A stretch of 64,000 nucleotides of DNA from Pseudomonas sp. GL-B-19. Its GTDB lineage: Bacteria; Pseudomonadota; Gammaproteobacteria; Pseudomonadales; Pseudomonadaceae. A program made the translations under genes and the position numbers. The stretch lies in the NCBI RefSeq assembly GCF_019956415.1, contig NZ_JAHBDK010000013.1, positions 81,953 to 145,952 of the forward strand, given 5' to 3'. Under the pieces are notes generated by a model. It saw only the letters and a program-made list of their open reading frames with translations, had not been told where the DNA came from and searched no databases. Positions 29,701 to 39,590 of the stretch are shown here, one piece after another; positions within the stretch are counted from its first letter, which is position 1; each line of letters begins with the position of its first letter.

Positions 29701-32151
29701 ATGACCACTCCAACCCCCTGCTTCCACTGCGCCCTGCCCGTCCCGGCCGGCAGCCGCTTCACCGCTGCGGTCCTGGGTGATACCCGCGAGTTTTGCTGCC
29801 CGGGTTGCCAGGCGGTGGCCGAAGCTATCGTGGCGGGTGGGCTGGAAAGCTATTACCAGCATCGCAGCGAGTCCTCGGCCAACCCCGAAGCCTTGCCGGT
29901 GCAGTTGGTGGACGAACTGGCGCTGTACGACCGCGCCGACGTGCAAGCACCTTTCGTGCGCCACGACGGCGACCTCGCCGAGACCACCTTGTTGATGGAA
30001 GGCATCAGCTGCGCCGCGTGCGGCTGGTTGATCGAGAAACACCTGCGCGGCTTGCCGGCAGTGGCCGAAGCACGGCTGAACCTGTCCAATCATCGCTTGC
30101 ACGTACGCTGGGCCGACGCGCAATTACCGTTGAGCCAAGTCCTCAGTGAGTTGCGCCATATCGGTTACGCGGCCCACCCTTATCAAGCCGACCGCGCCAG
30201 CGAACAACTCGCCAGCGAGAACCGTCTGGCCTTGCGTCAACTGGGTGTCGCCGGGCTGCTGTGGTTCCAGGCGATGATGGCGACCATGGCCACCTGGCCG
30301 GAATTCAACATCGACCTCAGCCCCGAAATGCACACCATTTTGCGCTGGGTCGCGCTGTTTCTGACTACACCGATTGTGTTCTACAGTTGCGCACCTTTTT
30401 TCAAAGGCGCAATGCGCGACCTGCGCACCCGCCACCTGACCATGGACGTTTCGGTCTCACTGGCGATTGGCAGCGCCTACCTCGCCGGGATCTGGACCTC
30501 GATCACCGGCGCCGGTGAGCTGTATTTCGATGCGGTCGGGATGTTTGCGCTGTTCCTTCTTGCCGGCCGCTATCTGGAACGCCGAGCCCGCGAGCGCACC
30601 GCCGCCGCTACCGCACAACTGGTCAACCTGCTGCCCGCTTCTTGCCTGCGCCTGAACACTGACGGCCAGAGCGAGCGAATCCTGCTCACCGAGTTACGTG
30701 TGGGGGATCAGGTACTGGTTCACCCTGGCGCGATTCTGCCGGCGGACGGCAAGATTCTCGATGGCCAGTCGAGCATCGACGAGTCGCTGCTGACCGGCGA
30801 ATACCTGCCGCAACCGCGAACGCCAGGCGACGCAGTGACCGCCGGCACGCTGAACGTTGAAGGGGCGTTGACGGTGCAAGTGTTGGCACTGGGCCAGGAC
30901 ACGCGACTGTCCGCCATTGTCCGCCTGCTGGACCGCGCACAAGCCGAAAAGCCGCGCCTGGCGGAAATCGCCGACCGTGCCGCGCAGTGGTTTTTGCTGT
31001 TGTCGCTGATTGCCGCTGCTGCCATTGGTCTGTTGTGGTGGGAACTCGATTCATCGCGAGCCTTCTGGATTGTGCTGGCCATGCTCGTCGCCACCTGCCC
31101 GTGCGCTTTGTCCCTCGCGACGCCAACCGCGCTGACCGCCGCCACCGGTACGCTGCACAAACTCGGTCTGTTGCTGACGCGCGGTCATGTGCTGGAAGGC
31201 TTGAACCAGATCGACACGGTAATCTTCGACAAGACCGGCACCCTCACTGAAGGTCGTCTGGCATTGCGTTCAATCCGCCCCCTTGGCGCACTCGACAGTG
31301 ACCGCTGCCTGAGCCTCGCTGCCGCACTGGAAAACCGCTCCGAACACCCGATCGCCCGAGCCTTTGGCCGCGCGCCACTGGCCGCAGAAGAAGTCCACAG
31401 CACGCCGGGGCTGGGTCTTGAGGGCCTGGTCGGCGTCCAGCGATTGCGAATTGGCCAGCCAGGTTTTGTCTGCGAACTCAGTGGCGCATCCGTGCCCTTG
31501 ATGCCCGATGAAGCGGGCCAATGGTTGCTGCTCGGCGACACTCAAGGTCCACTGGCGTGGTTTGTCCTCGACGACCGTTTGCGCGCCGATGCCCCGGCAT
31601 TGCTGCAAGCCTGCAAGGCGCGGGGCTGGCGAACCTTGCTGCTGTCCGGCGACAGCTCGCCGATGGTCGCCAGTGTCGCTGCTGAGCTGGGTATCGACGA
31701 GGCCCGTGGCGGTTTACGGCCGGACGATAAACTGCAGGTCCTGCAACAACTGCACAAGGAAGGCCGCAAGGTATTGATGCTCGGTGACGGGGTCAACGAC
31801 GTGCCGGTGCTGGCTGCTGCCGACATCAGTGTGGCGATGGGCTCGGCCACCGATCTGGCGAAAACCAGCGCCGATGCCGTGTTACTGTCCAACCGCCTCG
31901 ATGCGCTGGTGCAAGCCTTCAGTTTGGCGCGGCGAACCCGTCGGATTATCATCGAGAACCTGCTGTGGGCCGGGTTGTACAATGGCCTCATGTTGCCGTT
32001 CGCTGCCCTCGGCTGGATTACCCCCGTCTGGGCCGCCGTCGGCATGTCGATCAGTTCGTTGACCGTGGTGCTGAACGCCCTGCGCCTGACTCGCCTGCCG
32101 AGCATGCCGGCCGCCTCCGCCACGCCAGAAACCCGCCCGCTGCCGGCCTGA
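29701..32151 (+). CDS. ccoI: CcoI copper-translocating P1B-type ATPase
   Basis: 816 residues. An N-terminal Cys-rich segment (CFHCALPVP and CCPGCQAV) precedes an HMA domain with GISCAACGW. Transmembrane metal site CPCALSLATPTAL, phosphorylation motif DKTGTLTEG, SEHPIARAF and hinge GDGVNDVPVLAAADISVAMG are all present. CcoI/FixI-type CopA2 ATPases export Cu(I) slowly to load the CuB centre of cbb3 oxidase. Third gene of ccoGHIS; a REPIN in the 140-bp gap before it may stabilise the upstream mRNA. Confidence 0.96.
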   Translation: MTTPTPCFHCALPVPAGSRFTAAVLGDTREFCCPGCQAVAEAIVAGGLESYYQHRSESSANPEALPVQLVDELALYDRADVQAPFVRHDGDLAETTLLMEGISCAACGWLIEKHLRGLPAVAEARLNLSNHRLHVRWADAQLPLSQVLSELRHIGYAAHPYQADRASEQLASENRLALRQLGVAGLLWFQAMMATMATWPEFNIDLSPEMHTILRWVALFLTTPIVFYSCAPFFKGAMRDLRTRHLTMDVSVSLAIGSAYLAGIWTSITGAGELYFDAVGMFALFLLAGRYLERRARERTAAATAQLVNLLPASCLRLNTDGQSERILLTELRVGDQVLVHPGAILPADGKILDGQSSIDESLLTGEYLPQPRTPGDAVTAGTLNVEGALTVQVLALGQDTRLSAIVRLLDRAQAEKPRLAEIADRAAQWFLLLSLIAAAAIGLLWWELDSSRAFWIVLAMLVATCPCALSLATPTALTAATGTLHKLGLLLTRGHVLEGLNQIDTVIFDKTGTLTEGRLALRSIRPLGALDSDRCLSLAAALENRSEHPIARAFGRAPLAAEEVHSTPGLGLEGLVGVQRLRIGQPGFVCELSGASVPLMPDEAGQWLLLGDTQGPLAWFVLDDRLRADAPALLQACKARGWRTLLLSGDSSPMVASVAAELGIDEARGGLRPDDKLQVLQQLHKEGRKVLMLGDGVNDVPVLAAADISVAMGSATDLAKTSADAVLLSNRLDALVQAFSLARRTRRIIIENLLWAGLYNGLMLPFAALGWITPVWAAVGMSISSLTVVLNALRLTRLPSMPAASATPETRPLPA

Positions 32152-32176
32152 GCCAGCGCGGGCATGGAGTCCACCC

Positions 32177-32395
32177 ATGCCAGCTCTATACGTGATGATC
32201 CCGGCCGCATTGCTGCTCGTGGCCATCGCTGTCTACATCTTCTTCTGGGCAGTTGACAGCGGCCAGTACGACGACCTCGACGGCCCGGCCCACAGCATTC
32301 TGTTCGACGACCAGGACCCGGCCCACAAAGCAGCGGTCGATGAAGCCAGCGGCCATCCGGCCAAGCCGGACGACAAGGCGCCGCCTCATGCTTGA
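32177..32395 (+). CDS. ccoS: CcoS cbb3 maturation protein
   Basis: 72 residues: one helix (YVMIPAALLLVAIAVYIFFWAV), then SGQYDDLDGPAHSILFDDQD, the CcoS/FixS signature. It is required for heme and copper insertion into CcoN. It begins 25 bp after ccoI and overlaps the next gene by 8 bp. Confidence 0.94.
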   Translation: MPALYVMIPAALLLVAIAVYIFFWAVDSGQYDDLDGPAHSILFDDQDPAHKAAVDEASGHPAKPDDKAPPHA

Positions 32396-33071
32396 ATTGG
32401 CGCCACTGCTGGTGTCCGCGGTAATTCTCGGTTTGCTCGGGGGCGGCCATTGCCTGGGCATGTGCGGCGGCTTGATGGGCGCGCTGACCCTGGCGATTCC
32501 CAAGGAACAACGCAGCCGGCGCTTTCGACTGCTGCTGGCTTACAACCTGGGACGAATCCTCAGCTATGCCACGGCCGGCCTGCTGATCGGTCTGGCGGGC
32601 TGGGCCGTGGCCAACAGCCCTGCAGCCATGTTTATGCGGGTCATTGCCGGTTTACTGTTGATCGCCATGGGCCTGTACCTCGCCGGCTGGTGGAGCGGTC
32701 TGACCCGCATCGAAAGCCTGGGCCGCGGCCTGTGGCGACATATCCAACCGATCGCCAACACATTGCTGCCGGTGTCGAGCCTGCCCCGCGCCTTGCTGCT
32801 GGGTGCGCTTTGGGGTTGGCTGCCGTGCGGGTTGGTTTACAGCACGCTGTTGTGGTCGGCCAGCCAGGGAAATGCGCTGGACAGTGCGCTGTTGATGCTC
32901 GCCTTCGGACTGGGCACCTGGCCAGTGCTGCTCGCCACGGGTCTGGCCGCGGAGCGGGTGACGGCGCTGTTACGCAAACGCAGCGTACGCATGACGGGTG
33001 GGTTGCTGGTGATGCTGTTTGGCATATGGACCTTGCCGGGGCCGCATCAGCATTGGCTTATGGGGCATTAG
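32388..33071 (+). CDS. Sulfite exporter TauE/SafE-like (DsbD_2/UreH-type) membrane protein
   Basis: 227 residues from the ATG overlapping ccoS; a longer upstream frame is a ccoS shadow. About six membrane helices with the family motif GGGHCLGMCGGLMGAL at the N-terminus and a second repeat LLLGALWGWLPCGLVYSTLLWS. The cysteines in HCLGMCGG and PCG resemble DsbD-like thiol or metal handling. This gene regularly ends the ccoGHIS cluster in gammaproteobacteria and is thought to help copper or redox supply to the oxidase; the substrate is not known. A REPIN follows. Confidence 0.88.
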   Translation: MLELAPLLVSAVILGLLGGGHCLGMCGGLMGALTLAIPKEQRSRRFRLLLAYNLGRILSYATAGLLIGLAGWAVANSPAAMFMRVIAGLLLIAMGLYLAGWWSGLTRIESLGRGLWRHIQPIANTLLPVSSLPRALLLGALWGWLPCGLVYSTLLWSASQGNALDSALLMLAFGLGTWPVLLATGLAAERVTALLRKRSVRMTGGLLVMLFGIWTLPGPHQHWLMGH

Positions 33072-33087
33072 ATCGGCGGTGCCCCAT

Positions 33088-33163
33088 TCGCGAGCAGGCT
33101 CGCTCCCACACTGGATTTGCGGCGCTCAAAAAAAACCTGTGGGAGCGAGCCGGCTCCGGGCGG
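33088..33163. repeat. REPIN between the TauE/SafE-like gene and hemN
   Basis: TTCGCGAGCAGGCTCGCTCC and, inverted, GTGGGAGCGAGCCGGCTCCG. The right arm is altered (GCCGGCTCCGG instead of GCCTGCTCGC), so it is a decayed copy. Confidence 0.8.
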
Positions 33164-33206
33164 CGTTCCGACGAAGAGGTTTTCACCAAGTGAGCAGATC
33201 TTGACC

Positions 33207-33220
33207 TTGACACAAATCAA
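33207..33220 (+). promoter_or_regulatory. ANR box before hemN
   Basis: TTGACACAAATCAA differs at one position from TTGAT-N4-ATCAA, 66 bp before the hemN ATG. hemN is an established ANR target in Pseudomonas. Best-placed ANR site in the window. Confidence 0.75.
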
Positions 33221-33285
33221 CATGCCCAACCGCCTCGCCCCCTAGACTCGCAGTCACTGCCAGCCTATCCGGGGGGAATGCCCGC

Positions 33286-34671
33286 ATGATGCTCGACGCC
33301 ATTCGTTGGGACACCGATCTGATCCGCCGTTATGACCTGGCGGGACCGCGCTACACCTCTTATCCGACTGCGGTGCAATTCAACAGTCAGGTCGGCTCGT
33401 TCGACCTGCTCCACGCGCTGCGCGACAGCCGCAAGGCCATGCGCCCGTTGTCGCTGTACGTGCACGTGCCGTTTTGCGCGAACATTTGCTACTACTGTGC
33501 CTGCAACAAAGTCATCACCAAGGACCGTGGCCGTGCCCTGCCCTACTTGCAGCGTCTTGAGCAGGAAATCCAGCTGATCGCCTGTCACCTCGACCCGACG
33601 CAGAAGGTCGAACAACTGCACTTTGGCGGCGGCACCCCGACTTTTCTCAGCCACGATGAACTGCGCCAGTTGATGGCCCGGTTACGCAAAAGCTTCAATT
33701 TGCTGGATGACGATTCCGGCGACTACGGCATCGAAATCGACCCTCGCGAAGCCGACTGGTCGACCATGGGCTTGCTGCGCGAACTGGGCTTCAACCGCGT
33801 CAGCATTGGCCTGCAAGACCTCGACCCGGCCGTGCAACGGGCAGTCAATCGCCTGCAAAGCCTGGAAGAAACCCGTGCCGTGATCGACGCTGCCCGGACC
33901 CTGCAATTTCGTTCGATCAACATCGATCTGATCTATGGCTTGCCCAGACAGACACCCGAAAATTTCGCCCGCACAGTCGATGAAGTCATCAACCTGCAAC
34001 CGGATCGGCTCTCGGTATTCAATTACGCGCATTTGCCGGAACGCTTCATGCCGCAGCGGCGCATCAACAGCGACGAGCTGCCAACGCCGGCGCAGAAGCT
34101 GGAAATGCTCCAAAGCACCATCGAACAACTGACCGCAGCCGGCTACCGCTACATCGGCATGGACCACTTTGCCCTGCCCGACGACGAACTGGCGATTGCC
34201 CAGGAAGAATCGACCCTGCAACGCAACTTTCAGGGCTACACCACCCACGGGCATTGCGATTTGATCGGTTTGGGGGTGTCAGCCATCAGCCAGATCGGTG
34301 ATCTGTACTGCCAGAACACCACCGACCTGGCGCAATATCAGAACACTCTGGACGCAGCTCAACTGGCCACCAGTCGTGGCCTGGTGTGTAACGCCGATGA
34401 CCGTTTGCGGCGGGCGGTGATACAGCAACTGATCTGCAATTTCAGCCTGGAATTCATCGCGATTGAAGAGGCTTACAACATCGACTTTCGCGGCTACTTT
34501 GGCCAACTTTGGCCGCAGCTTCAGACCATGGCCGATGACGGCTTGATCACCCTCGACAACGAACGAATCACCGTTCTGCCGGCGGGTCGTTTGCTGGTTC
34601 GGTCGGTGTGCATGGCGTTTGATGCCTATCTGCAACAGCTCAACCACCAGCGGTTTTCCCGGGTGATCTAG
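33286..34671 (+). CDS. hemN: Oxygen-independent coproporphyrinogen III oxidase
   Basis: 461 residues. Radical-SAM cluster motif C64-x3-C68-x2-C71 (CANICYYCACNK) with the HemN-specific following Cys, FGGGTPT and DRLSVFNYAHLPERFMPQRRI. It converts coproporphyrinogen III to protoporphyrinogen IX without O2, supplying heme for cbb3 oxidase under low oxygen. Start supported by GGGGGAA upstream. An ANR box sits at -66. Monocistronic in appearance; anr follows 126 bp later. Confidence 0.96.
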   Translation: MMLDAIRWDTDLIRRYDLAGPRYTSYPTAVQFNSQVGSFDLLHALRDSRKAMRPLSLYVHVPFCANICYYCACNKVITKDRGRALPYLQRLEQEIQLIACHLDPTQKVEQLHFGGGTPTFLSHDELRQLMARLRKSFNLLDDDSGDYGIEIDPREADWSTMGLLRELGFNRVSIGLQDLDPAVQRAVNRLQSLEETRAVIDAARTLQFRSINIDLIYGLPRQTPENFARTVDEVINLQPDRLSVFNYAHLPERFMPQRRINSDELPTPAQKLEMLQSTIEQLTAAGYRYIGMDHFALPDDELAIAQEESTLQRNFQGYTTHGHCDLIGLGVSAISQIGDLYCQNTTDLAQYQNTLDAAQLATSRGLVCNADDRLRRAVIQQLICNFSLEFIAIEEAYNIDFRGYFGQLWPQLQTMADDGLITLDNERITVLPAGRLLVRSVCMAFDAYLQQLNHQRFSRVI

Positions 34672-34797
34672 CTTTGCCCAGCACCGCCAGACACCACCCT
34701 ATATCGTGTCGTGACAATATCTGCGCAAACTGGCCCGAACGCCCTCCCGTGGGTTACCCTTACGTCTTATGTGTGTTTTCCCACAAGGATTGAAGAA

Positions 34798-35532
34798 ATG
34801 TCCGAGCCAGTCAAACTGCGTGCTCATAACCAGGCCCATTGCAAGGATTGCAGCCTCGCGCCCCTGTGTTTACCGCTGTCTCTGAACCTGGAAGACATGG
34901 ATGCGCTGGACGACATCGTCAAACGTGGCCGCCCGCTGAAAAAAGGTGAGTTCCTGTTTCGCCAGGGCGATACCTTCGATTGCGTCTACGCAGTACGCTC
35001 CGGCGCCCTCAAGACGTTCAGCCTGAGCGACAGCGGTGAAGAGCAACTCACCGGTTTCCACCTGCCGAGTGAACTGGTCGGCCTGTCGGGCATGGACACC
35101 GAAAAGCATCCCGTGTCGGCGCAAGCGCTGGAAACGACCTCGGTGTGCGAGATCCCTTTCGACCGCCTCGACGAGCTGGCCCTGCAACTGCCGCAACTGC
35201 GCCGTCAGTTGATGCGCGTCATGAGCCGCGAGATTCGTGAAGATCAACAAATGATGTTGCTGCTGTCGAAAAAAACCGCCGACGAGCGTATCGCCACGTT
35301 CCTGGTGAACCTGTCGGCACGTTTTCGCGCCCGCGGTTTCTCGGCCAACCAGTTCCGCCTGAGCATGTCGCGCAACGAAATCGGCAACTACCTGGGGCTG
35401 GCGGTGGAAACCGTGTCCCGGGTCTTCACCCGTTTCCAGCAAAACGAATTGATCGCTGCCGAAGGCAAGGAAATCCATATCCTCGACCCAATCCAGCTCT
35501 GCGCGTTGGCCGGCGGCTCTGTCGAAGGCTGA
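34798..35532 (+). CDS. anr: ANR/FNR-type oxygen-sensing transcription regulator
   Basis: 244 residues from ATG 34798, the length of P. aeruginosa Anr. Cluster ligands Cys15, Cys18, Cys24 ([11 protein letters not shown]) and Cys117 are present. A cyclic-nucleotide-fold domain is followed by a C-terminal HTH with the FNR recognition helix E-T-V-S-R ([11 protein letters not shown]). As a [4Fe-4S] dimer it activates TTGAT-N4-ATCAA sites when oxygen is low. Candidate targets nearby are the first cco operon, ccoG and hemN, making a compact regulon. No clear self-binding site was found in its own 126-bp upstream region. Confidence 0.96.
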   Translation: MSEPVKLRAHNQAHCKDCSLAPLCLPLSLNLEDMDALDDIVKRGRPLKKGEFLFRQGDTFDCVYAVRSGALKTFSLSDSGEEQLTGFHLPSELVGLSGMDTEKHPVSAQALETTSVCEIPFDRLDELALQLPQLRRQLMRVMSREIREDQQMMLLLSKKTADERIATFLVNLSARFRARGFSANQFRLSMSRNEIGNYLGLAVETVSRVFTRFQQNELIAAEGKEIHILDPIQLCALAGGSVEG

Positions 35533-35543
35533 TTGCAACCATT

Positions 35544-35578
35544 GCGGCTGAGCGAAACCGTTCAGCCGCCGTTATACT
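35544..35578 (+). promoter_or_regulatory. Hairpin and -10 box between anr and apt
   Basis: GCGGCTGA / TCAGCCGC 8-bp stem with 10-base loop (35544-35569), 11 bp after anr, may end the anr transcript although no T run follows. TATACT at 35573-35578 is a good -10 candidate for apt; a -35 match is not clear. Confidence 0.4.
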
Positions 35579-35611
35579 GCGACGTTTGCAGCCTGCCAGG
35601 ATTCTTCGACT

Positions 35612-36160
35612 ATGGCCTTCGACTCCTTCGACATCAAATCCCTGATCCGCCCCGTGATCGACTTTCCCAAGCCAGGCGTGATCTTTCGTGACATCACCCC
35701 GTTGTTTCAATCGCCCACGGCCCTGCGCCTGGTGATGGACAGCTTTGCCCATCGCTATGTCGAAGCCGATTTCACCCACATCGGGGCGATGGATGCGCGT
35801 GGTTTCCTGATCGGTTCGGTGCTGGCGTATCAGCTGAACAAACCGCTGGTGCTGTTCCGCAAGCAAGGCAAACTACCGGCCGAAGTGTTGGCCGAAGGTT
35901 ACGCGACCGAGTACGGCGAAGCGTTTCTCGAAGTGCATGCCGACAGTCTGTGCGAGGGCGATTCGGTGGTGATGTTCGATGACCTGATCGCCACTGGCGG
36001 CACGCTCATTGCGGCGGCGAACCTGATTCGGCGCATGGGCGCGCGGGTTCATGAAGCGGCGGCGATTATTGACTTGCCGGAGCTGGGTGGGTCGCAGCGC
36101 TTGGAAGATATGGGTATCCCGACGTTCTGCCTGACGCAATTTGCGTTGAGCGATAAGTAA
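35612..36160 (+). CDS. apt: Adenine phosphoribosyltransferase
   Basis: 182 residues. PRPP-binding loop is visible as [17 protein letters not shown], with the N-terminal [15 protein letters not shown] and central [18 protein letters not shown] blocks typical of Apt. It salvages adenine to AMP using PRPP in the cytoplasm. It follows anr, as I recall for PAO1, and probably has its own promoter. A REPIN follows the stop. Confidence 0.96.
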   Translation: MAFDSFDIKSLIRPVIDFPKPGVIFRDITPLFQSPTALRLVMDSFAHRYVEADFTHIGAMDARGFLIGSVLAYQLNKPLVLFRKQGKLPAEVLAEGYATEYGEAFLEVHADSLCEGDSVVMFDDLIATGGTLIAAANLIRRMGARVHEAAAIIDLPELGGSQRLEDMGIPTFCLTQFALSDK

Positions 36161-36177
36161 GCGGCGACTTTAAAATC

Positions 36178-36258
36178 GCCATCGCGAGCAGGCTCACTCC
36201 TACAGGGGTTTTGTGAACGCCACAAATCCAGTGTAGGAGTGAGCCTGCTCGCGATGGC
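36178..36258. repeat. REPIN between apt and acyl-CoA dehydrogenase
   Basis: Near-perfect inverted arms GCCATCGCGAGCAGGCTCAC and GTGAGCCTGCTCGCGATGGC in a convergent intergenic gap. Confidence 0.9.
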
Positions 36259-36290
36259 GTCAGTAGCAACACCGCACAGCTCCAATTTGA

Positions 36291-37439
36291 TTAAAGCCCC
36301 ATCTGCTTACTGATAATCTCGTTCATCACTTCCCGCGTCCCGCCACCAATCGACAGAATTCGGTTATCCCGGTACAGCCGCTCCACCAGGCTTTCGCGCA
36401 TATAACCCAAACCACCCAAGATCTGCACCGCATCGTTAACGATACGGTCCGCCGTGTCGGTGGCGAAATTCTTGGCCATCGAAATTTCCTTGATCACACT
36501 CTGCCCCGCCGCCATCTTCGCCGCTTGGCGATAGGTAAACTCCCGAGACACTTCCAGCGCGGTCGCCATCTCGGCGAGGCGGTGTTTGAGCACCTGGAAT
36601 TTGCCGATGGGTTTACCGAAGGCTTCACGCTGACGCGCCCATTTCAGGCTCTCCTCCAGCGCAAGCTGCGCGGTCATGTTGGCCATCAGCGCCAGCGCCA
36701 GACGCTCACTCTGAAAATTGCCCATGATGCAGGCGAAGCCCATGTTTTCTGCGCCGATCAGATTGCCGACTGGCACCCGGCAATCGTCGAAAAACAACTC
36801 AGCCGTGTCCGACGCCCACCAGCCCATTTTCTTCAACTGACGGCCAACGGTGAAACCGGGCGTGCCCTTCTCGATCAACAACAGGCTGATGCCACCAAAA
36901 CCCGGCTCGCCGGTGCGCACCGCAACGGTGTAGAAATCGGCACGAACGCCGCTGGTGATAAAGGTTTTGCTGCCGCTGACCCGGTAGAAGTCACCGTCAC
37001 GCACGGCACGGGTTTGCAGGTTGGCGACGTCGGATCCGCCGCTTGGTTCGGTGACGGCCAGGGCGCTGATCTTCTCGCCGGACAACACCAGTGGCACGAC
37101 ACGATCGCGGATTTCGGGCTTGGCCCACTTGAGGATGGGTGGCAGGCCGATGTCCAGCGAACCGAGACCGGCCACCAGTCCGCCAGAACCACAGCGCATC
37201 AGCTCTTCGCTGGCGGCGACCTTGGCGAACAGATCACCTTCATGACTGCCACCCAGCGCTTCGGGGTAGTCAATACCCAGAATCCCGGCGGCACCGGCCT
37301 TGAGATAGAGCTCACGGGGAAAGCTTTCAGCTTCCTCCCACTGATCAATGTCCGGGAGAATTTCACGCTCGACGAAACGTCTGACGCTGTCGCGGACCAA
37401 TTGGTGGCTGGGATCGAAGTATTCCTGAAAGGCAGGCAT
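36291..37439 (-). CDS. Acyl-CoA dehydrogenase family protein
   Basis: 382 residues, usual length for the family. FAD-binding block LAVTEPSGGSDVANLQTRA (residues 123-141), catalytic-base region with AVQILGGLGYMRESLVERLYRDNRILSIGGGTREVMNEI at the C-terminus, and MGWWASDTAELFFDDCRVP. It oxidises an acyl-CoA to the enoyl-CoA, passing electrons to ETF. Chain-length specificity cannot be told from sequence. Single gene, with REPINs on both sides. Confidence 0.92.
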   Translation of the reverse strand: MPAFQEYFDPSHQLVRDSVRRFVEREILPDIDQWEEAESFPRELYLKAGAAGILGIDYPEALGGSHEGDLFAKVAASEELMRCGSGGLVAGLGSLDIGLPPILKWAKPEIRDRVVPLVLSGEKISALAVTEPSGGSDVANLQTRAVRDGDFYRVSGSKTFITSGVRADFYTVAVRTGEPGFGGISLLLIEKGTPGFTVGRQLKKMGWWASDTAELFFDDCRVPVGNLIGAENMGFACIMGNFQSERLALALMANMTAQLALEESLKWARQREAFGKPIGKFQVLKHRLAEMATALEVSREFTYRQAAKMAAGQSVIKEISMAKNFATDTADRIVNDAVQILGGLGYMRESLVERLYRDNRILSIGGGTREVMNEIISKQMGL

Positions 37440-37530
37440 CGGCGAACTCCACTGAAGGTTCAGTGACGTTAACCGAGCGCTTGCTTGGTTTTCAACAGGA
37501 ATGTGTGAATCAGGGGGAACCGAGGTGCGC

Positions 37531-37612
37531 CCTTCGCTGGCAAGCCAGCTCCTACACTGGATCTATGTCACGCCAAAAAACCCTGTAGGAGCGGGCTTGC
37601 CCGCGAAGGGGC
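37531..37612. repeat. REPIN between acyl-CoA dehydrogenase and recR
   Basis: Arms CCTTCGCTGGCAAGCCAGCT and, inverted, GTAGGAGCGGGCTTGCCCGC; another mixed pair (GCTGGC and GCGGGC core types). Confidence 0.88.
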
Positions 37613-37623
37613 CCGTTCAGACA

Positions 37624-38226
37624 CTACAAAGCGATCGGCTTACGCCCGGCAAACGAATGCGCCAACGTCCCGCCATCCACCAATTCCAACTCGCCGCCCA
37701 ACGGCACACCATGGGCGATACGCGAGGCTATCAGGCCTTTATTGCTGAGCAACTGTGCGATGTAGTGCGCCGTCGCCTCGCCTTCCACCGTCGGGTTGGT
37801 CGCGAGGATGACTTCCGTAAAGCTCCCGGCCTCTTCGATCCGCGCCATCAATTGCGGGATTCCAATCGCCTCAGGCCCGAGACCATCAAGCGGGGACAAA
37901 TGCCCTTTGAGGACGAAGTAACGACCACGGAACCCGGTCTGCTCCACCGCGTAAACATCCATCGGCCCTTCCACCACACACAATAAGGTGTCGTCGCGAC
38001 GGGTATCCGCGCACTGCGGGCAAAGGTCGTCTTCGGTCAGCGTGCGGCATAACCGGCAATGGCCCACCCCTTCCATGGCCTGGCTCAAGGCCGACGCCAG
38101 TCGCAAACCACCGCTGCGATCACGTTCAAGCAGTTGCAGCGCCATGCGCTGGGCGGTTTTCTGACCTACGCCCGGCAAAATTCGCAGGGCATCGATCAGT
38201 TGGCGAATCAAAGGGCTGAAGCTCAT
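37624..38226 (-). CDS. recR: Recombination mediator RecR
   Basis: 200 residues. N-terminal HhH ([20 protein letters not shown]), zinc finger Cys57, Cys60, Cys69, Cys72, then the TOPRIM domain ([33 protein letters not shown]). It acts with RecF/RecO to load RecA at gaps. In many bacteria recR directly follows dnaX-ybaB; here an oxidoreductase gene and intergenic repeats lie between ybaB and recR. Confidence 0.96.
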   Translation of the reverse strand: MSFSPLIRQLIDALRILPGVGQKTAQRMALQLLERDRSGGLRLASALSQAMEGVGHCRLCRTLTEDDLCPQCADTRRDDTLLCVVEGPMDVYAVEQTGFRGRYFVLKGHLSPLDGLGPEAIGIPQLMARIEEAGSFTEVILATNPTVEGEATAHYIAQLLSNKGLIASRIAHGVPLGGELELVDGGTLAHSFAGRKPIAL

Positions 38227-38291
38227 GGGGAAACGTCCGACAAAACAACGAGACGCGGTTTATACCCGCGCCTCTCTTTAGCGTCAAATAC

Positions 38292-39326
38292 TCAGTCTTG
38301 CGCGACCCGCACCACCAGTTTGCCGAAGTTGCGCCCTTCCAGCAGACCGATGAACGCTTCGGGCGCCTGCTCCAGGCCATCGACCACGTCTTCGCGGAAT
38401 TTCACCTTGCCATCACGGACCCACGGCGCCATGGCACTGATGAATTCCGGCTGACGATCGCCGTAGTCGTCGAACACGATGAAGCCCTGAATCCGCACGC
38501 GCTTGGTCAAAAGCGTCCGTTGCAATTGCGGCAGGCGATCCGGGCCGGTTGGTGCTTCGTGGGCGTTGTAGGAAGCGATCAGGCCACACAACGGAATCCG
38601 CGCCTTGGCATTGAGCAGCGGCACCACCGCGTCGAACACCTTGCCGCCGACGTTCTCATAGTAAATGTCGATACCGCTGAAGCACGCCTGCGCCAACTCA
38701 TCGGCAAAGTTCGGGCTCTTGTGGTCAACGCATGCATCAAAGCCTAATTCGTCGACGACATAACGGCATTTTTCCGCACCACCGGCCACACCGACCACGC
38801 GCAGGCCCTTGATCTTCGCCACTTGGCCGACCACCGAACCCACCGCACCGGACGCCGCCGCAACCACAAGGGTTTCGCCGGTCTTCGGCTGGCCGATGTC
38901 CATCAAGCCCATATAAGCCGTCATGCCCGGCATGCCCAGCACACCCAAGGCCATCGATGGGGTCGGCAGCCCGGACGGCACCGGGATGATGTTGCGACCA
39001 TCGCTGATGCTGTGGCTCTGCCAGCCGGTGGCACCCACCACCACATCACCTTCCTGAAATTTCGGGTTCGACGAGCGCTCGACCCGGCTGACAGCCCCAC
39101 CGGTCATGACCTCACCGATTTCGACGGGTGCGGCGTAGGACGGCGCGTCACTCATGCGCCCCCGCATGTACGGGTCCAGCGAGAGGTAGAGGGTCTTGAG
39201 CAGCACCTGGCCGTCAGCGAGGTCCGGAAGCGCTTCCCTTTCCAGGCGGAAATTATCCGGCGTCGGCGCGCCAACCGGGCGGGACGCCAGGACGATACGT
39301 TGGTTGAGGGTCAATGCTTGTGGCAT
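38292..39326 (-). CDS. Zinc-free MDR NADP-dependent oxidoreductase (CurA/leukotriene B4 reductase type)
   Basis: 344 residues. N-terminal SLDPYMRGRMSD (the PTGR/CurA signature), nucleotide-binding AAASGAVGSVVGQVAKIKG, VDYY-like DIYYENVGGKVFDAV, and IQGFIVFDDY. It lacks the zinc-ligand cysteines of alcohol dehydrogenases. It reduces activated double bonds of enones with NADPH; the natural substrate is unknown. It separates recR from ybaB-dnaX and looks independently transcribed. Confidence 0.9.
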   Translation of the reverse strand: MPQALTLNQRIVLASRPVGAPTPDNFRLEREALPDLADGQVLLKTLYLSLDPYMRGRMSDAPSYAAPVEIGEVMTGGAVSRVERSSNPKFQEGDVVVGATGWQSHSISDGRNIIPVPSGLPTPSMALGVLGMPGMTAYMGLMDIGQPKTGETLVVAAASGAVGSVVGQVAKIKGLRVVGVAGGAEKCRYVVDELGFDACVDHKSPNFADELAQACFSGIDIYYENVGGKVFDAVVPLLNAKARIPLCGLIASYNAHEAPTGPDRLPQLQRTLLTKRVRIQGFIVFDDYGDRQPEFISAMAPWVRDGKVKFREDVVDGLEQAPEAFIGLLEGRNFGKLVVRVAQD

Positions 39327-39426
39327 GTGAGCGTCTCCTTTTTATCGAGAATTGGGCGGTATAGGGGAGCAGACCGTTGTCGCGGTGTCCGGTTCGATGT
39401 TTCGTCAGTTTTACCGAGGTGACTTC

Positions 39427-39497
39427 ATCGCTGGCAAGCCAGGCTCCTACAGGGATCACCTCAATCCTGTAGGAGCCTGGCTTGCCAGCGATGGCGA
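39427..39497. repeat. REPIN upstream of the MDR gene
   Basis: Perfectly matched arms ATCGCTGGCAAGCCAGGCTC and GAGCCTGGCTTGCCAGCGAT about 25 bp apart. Confidence 0.9.
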
Positions 39498-39528
39498 CCT
39501 CAAGGCATCACACTTGTAACAGGCAAAA

Positions 39529-39565
39529 ACAAAAATGCCAGGCGCGATGCCTGGCATTTTTTTGT
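39529..39565 (-). terminator. Terminator of the dnaX-ybaB operon
   Basis: Stem AAATGCCAGGC / GCCTGGCATTT with a 5-base loop, T-rich on both strands (TTGTTTTT on the minus side), 26 bp after ybaB. Confidence 0.9.
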
Positions 39566-39590
39566 AGCTCATCCGACGCGCTTTAGCGAA

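Noticed and set aside
30000..30400. Riboswitch or copper-responsive element near ccoI
   Set aside because: No conserved structure or CueR-type site recognised.
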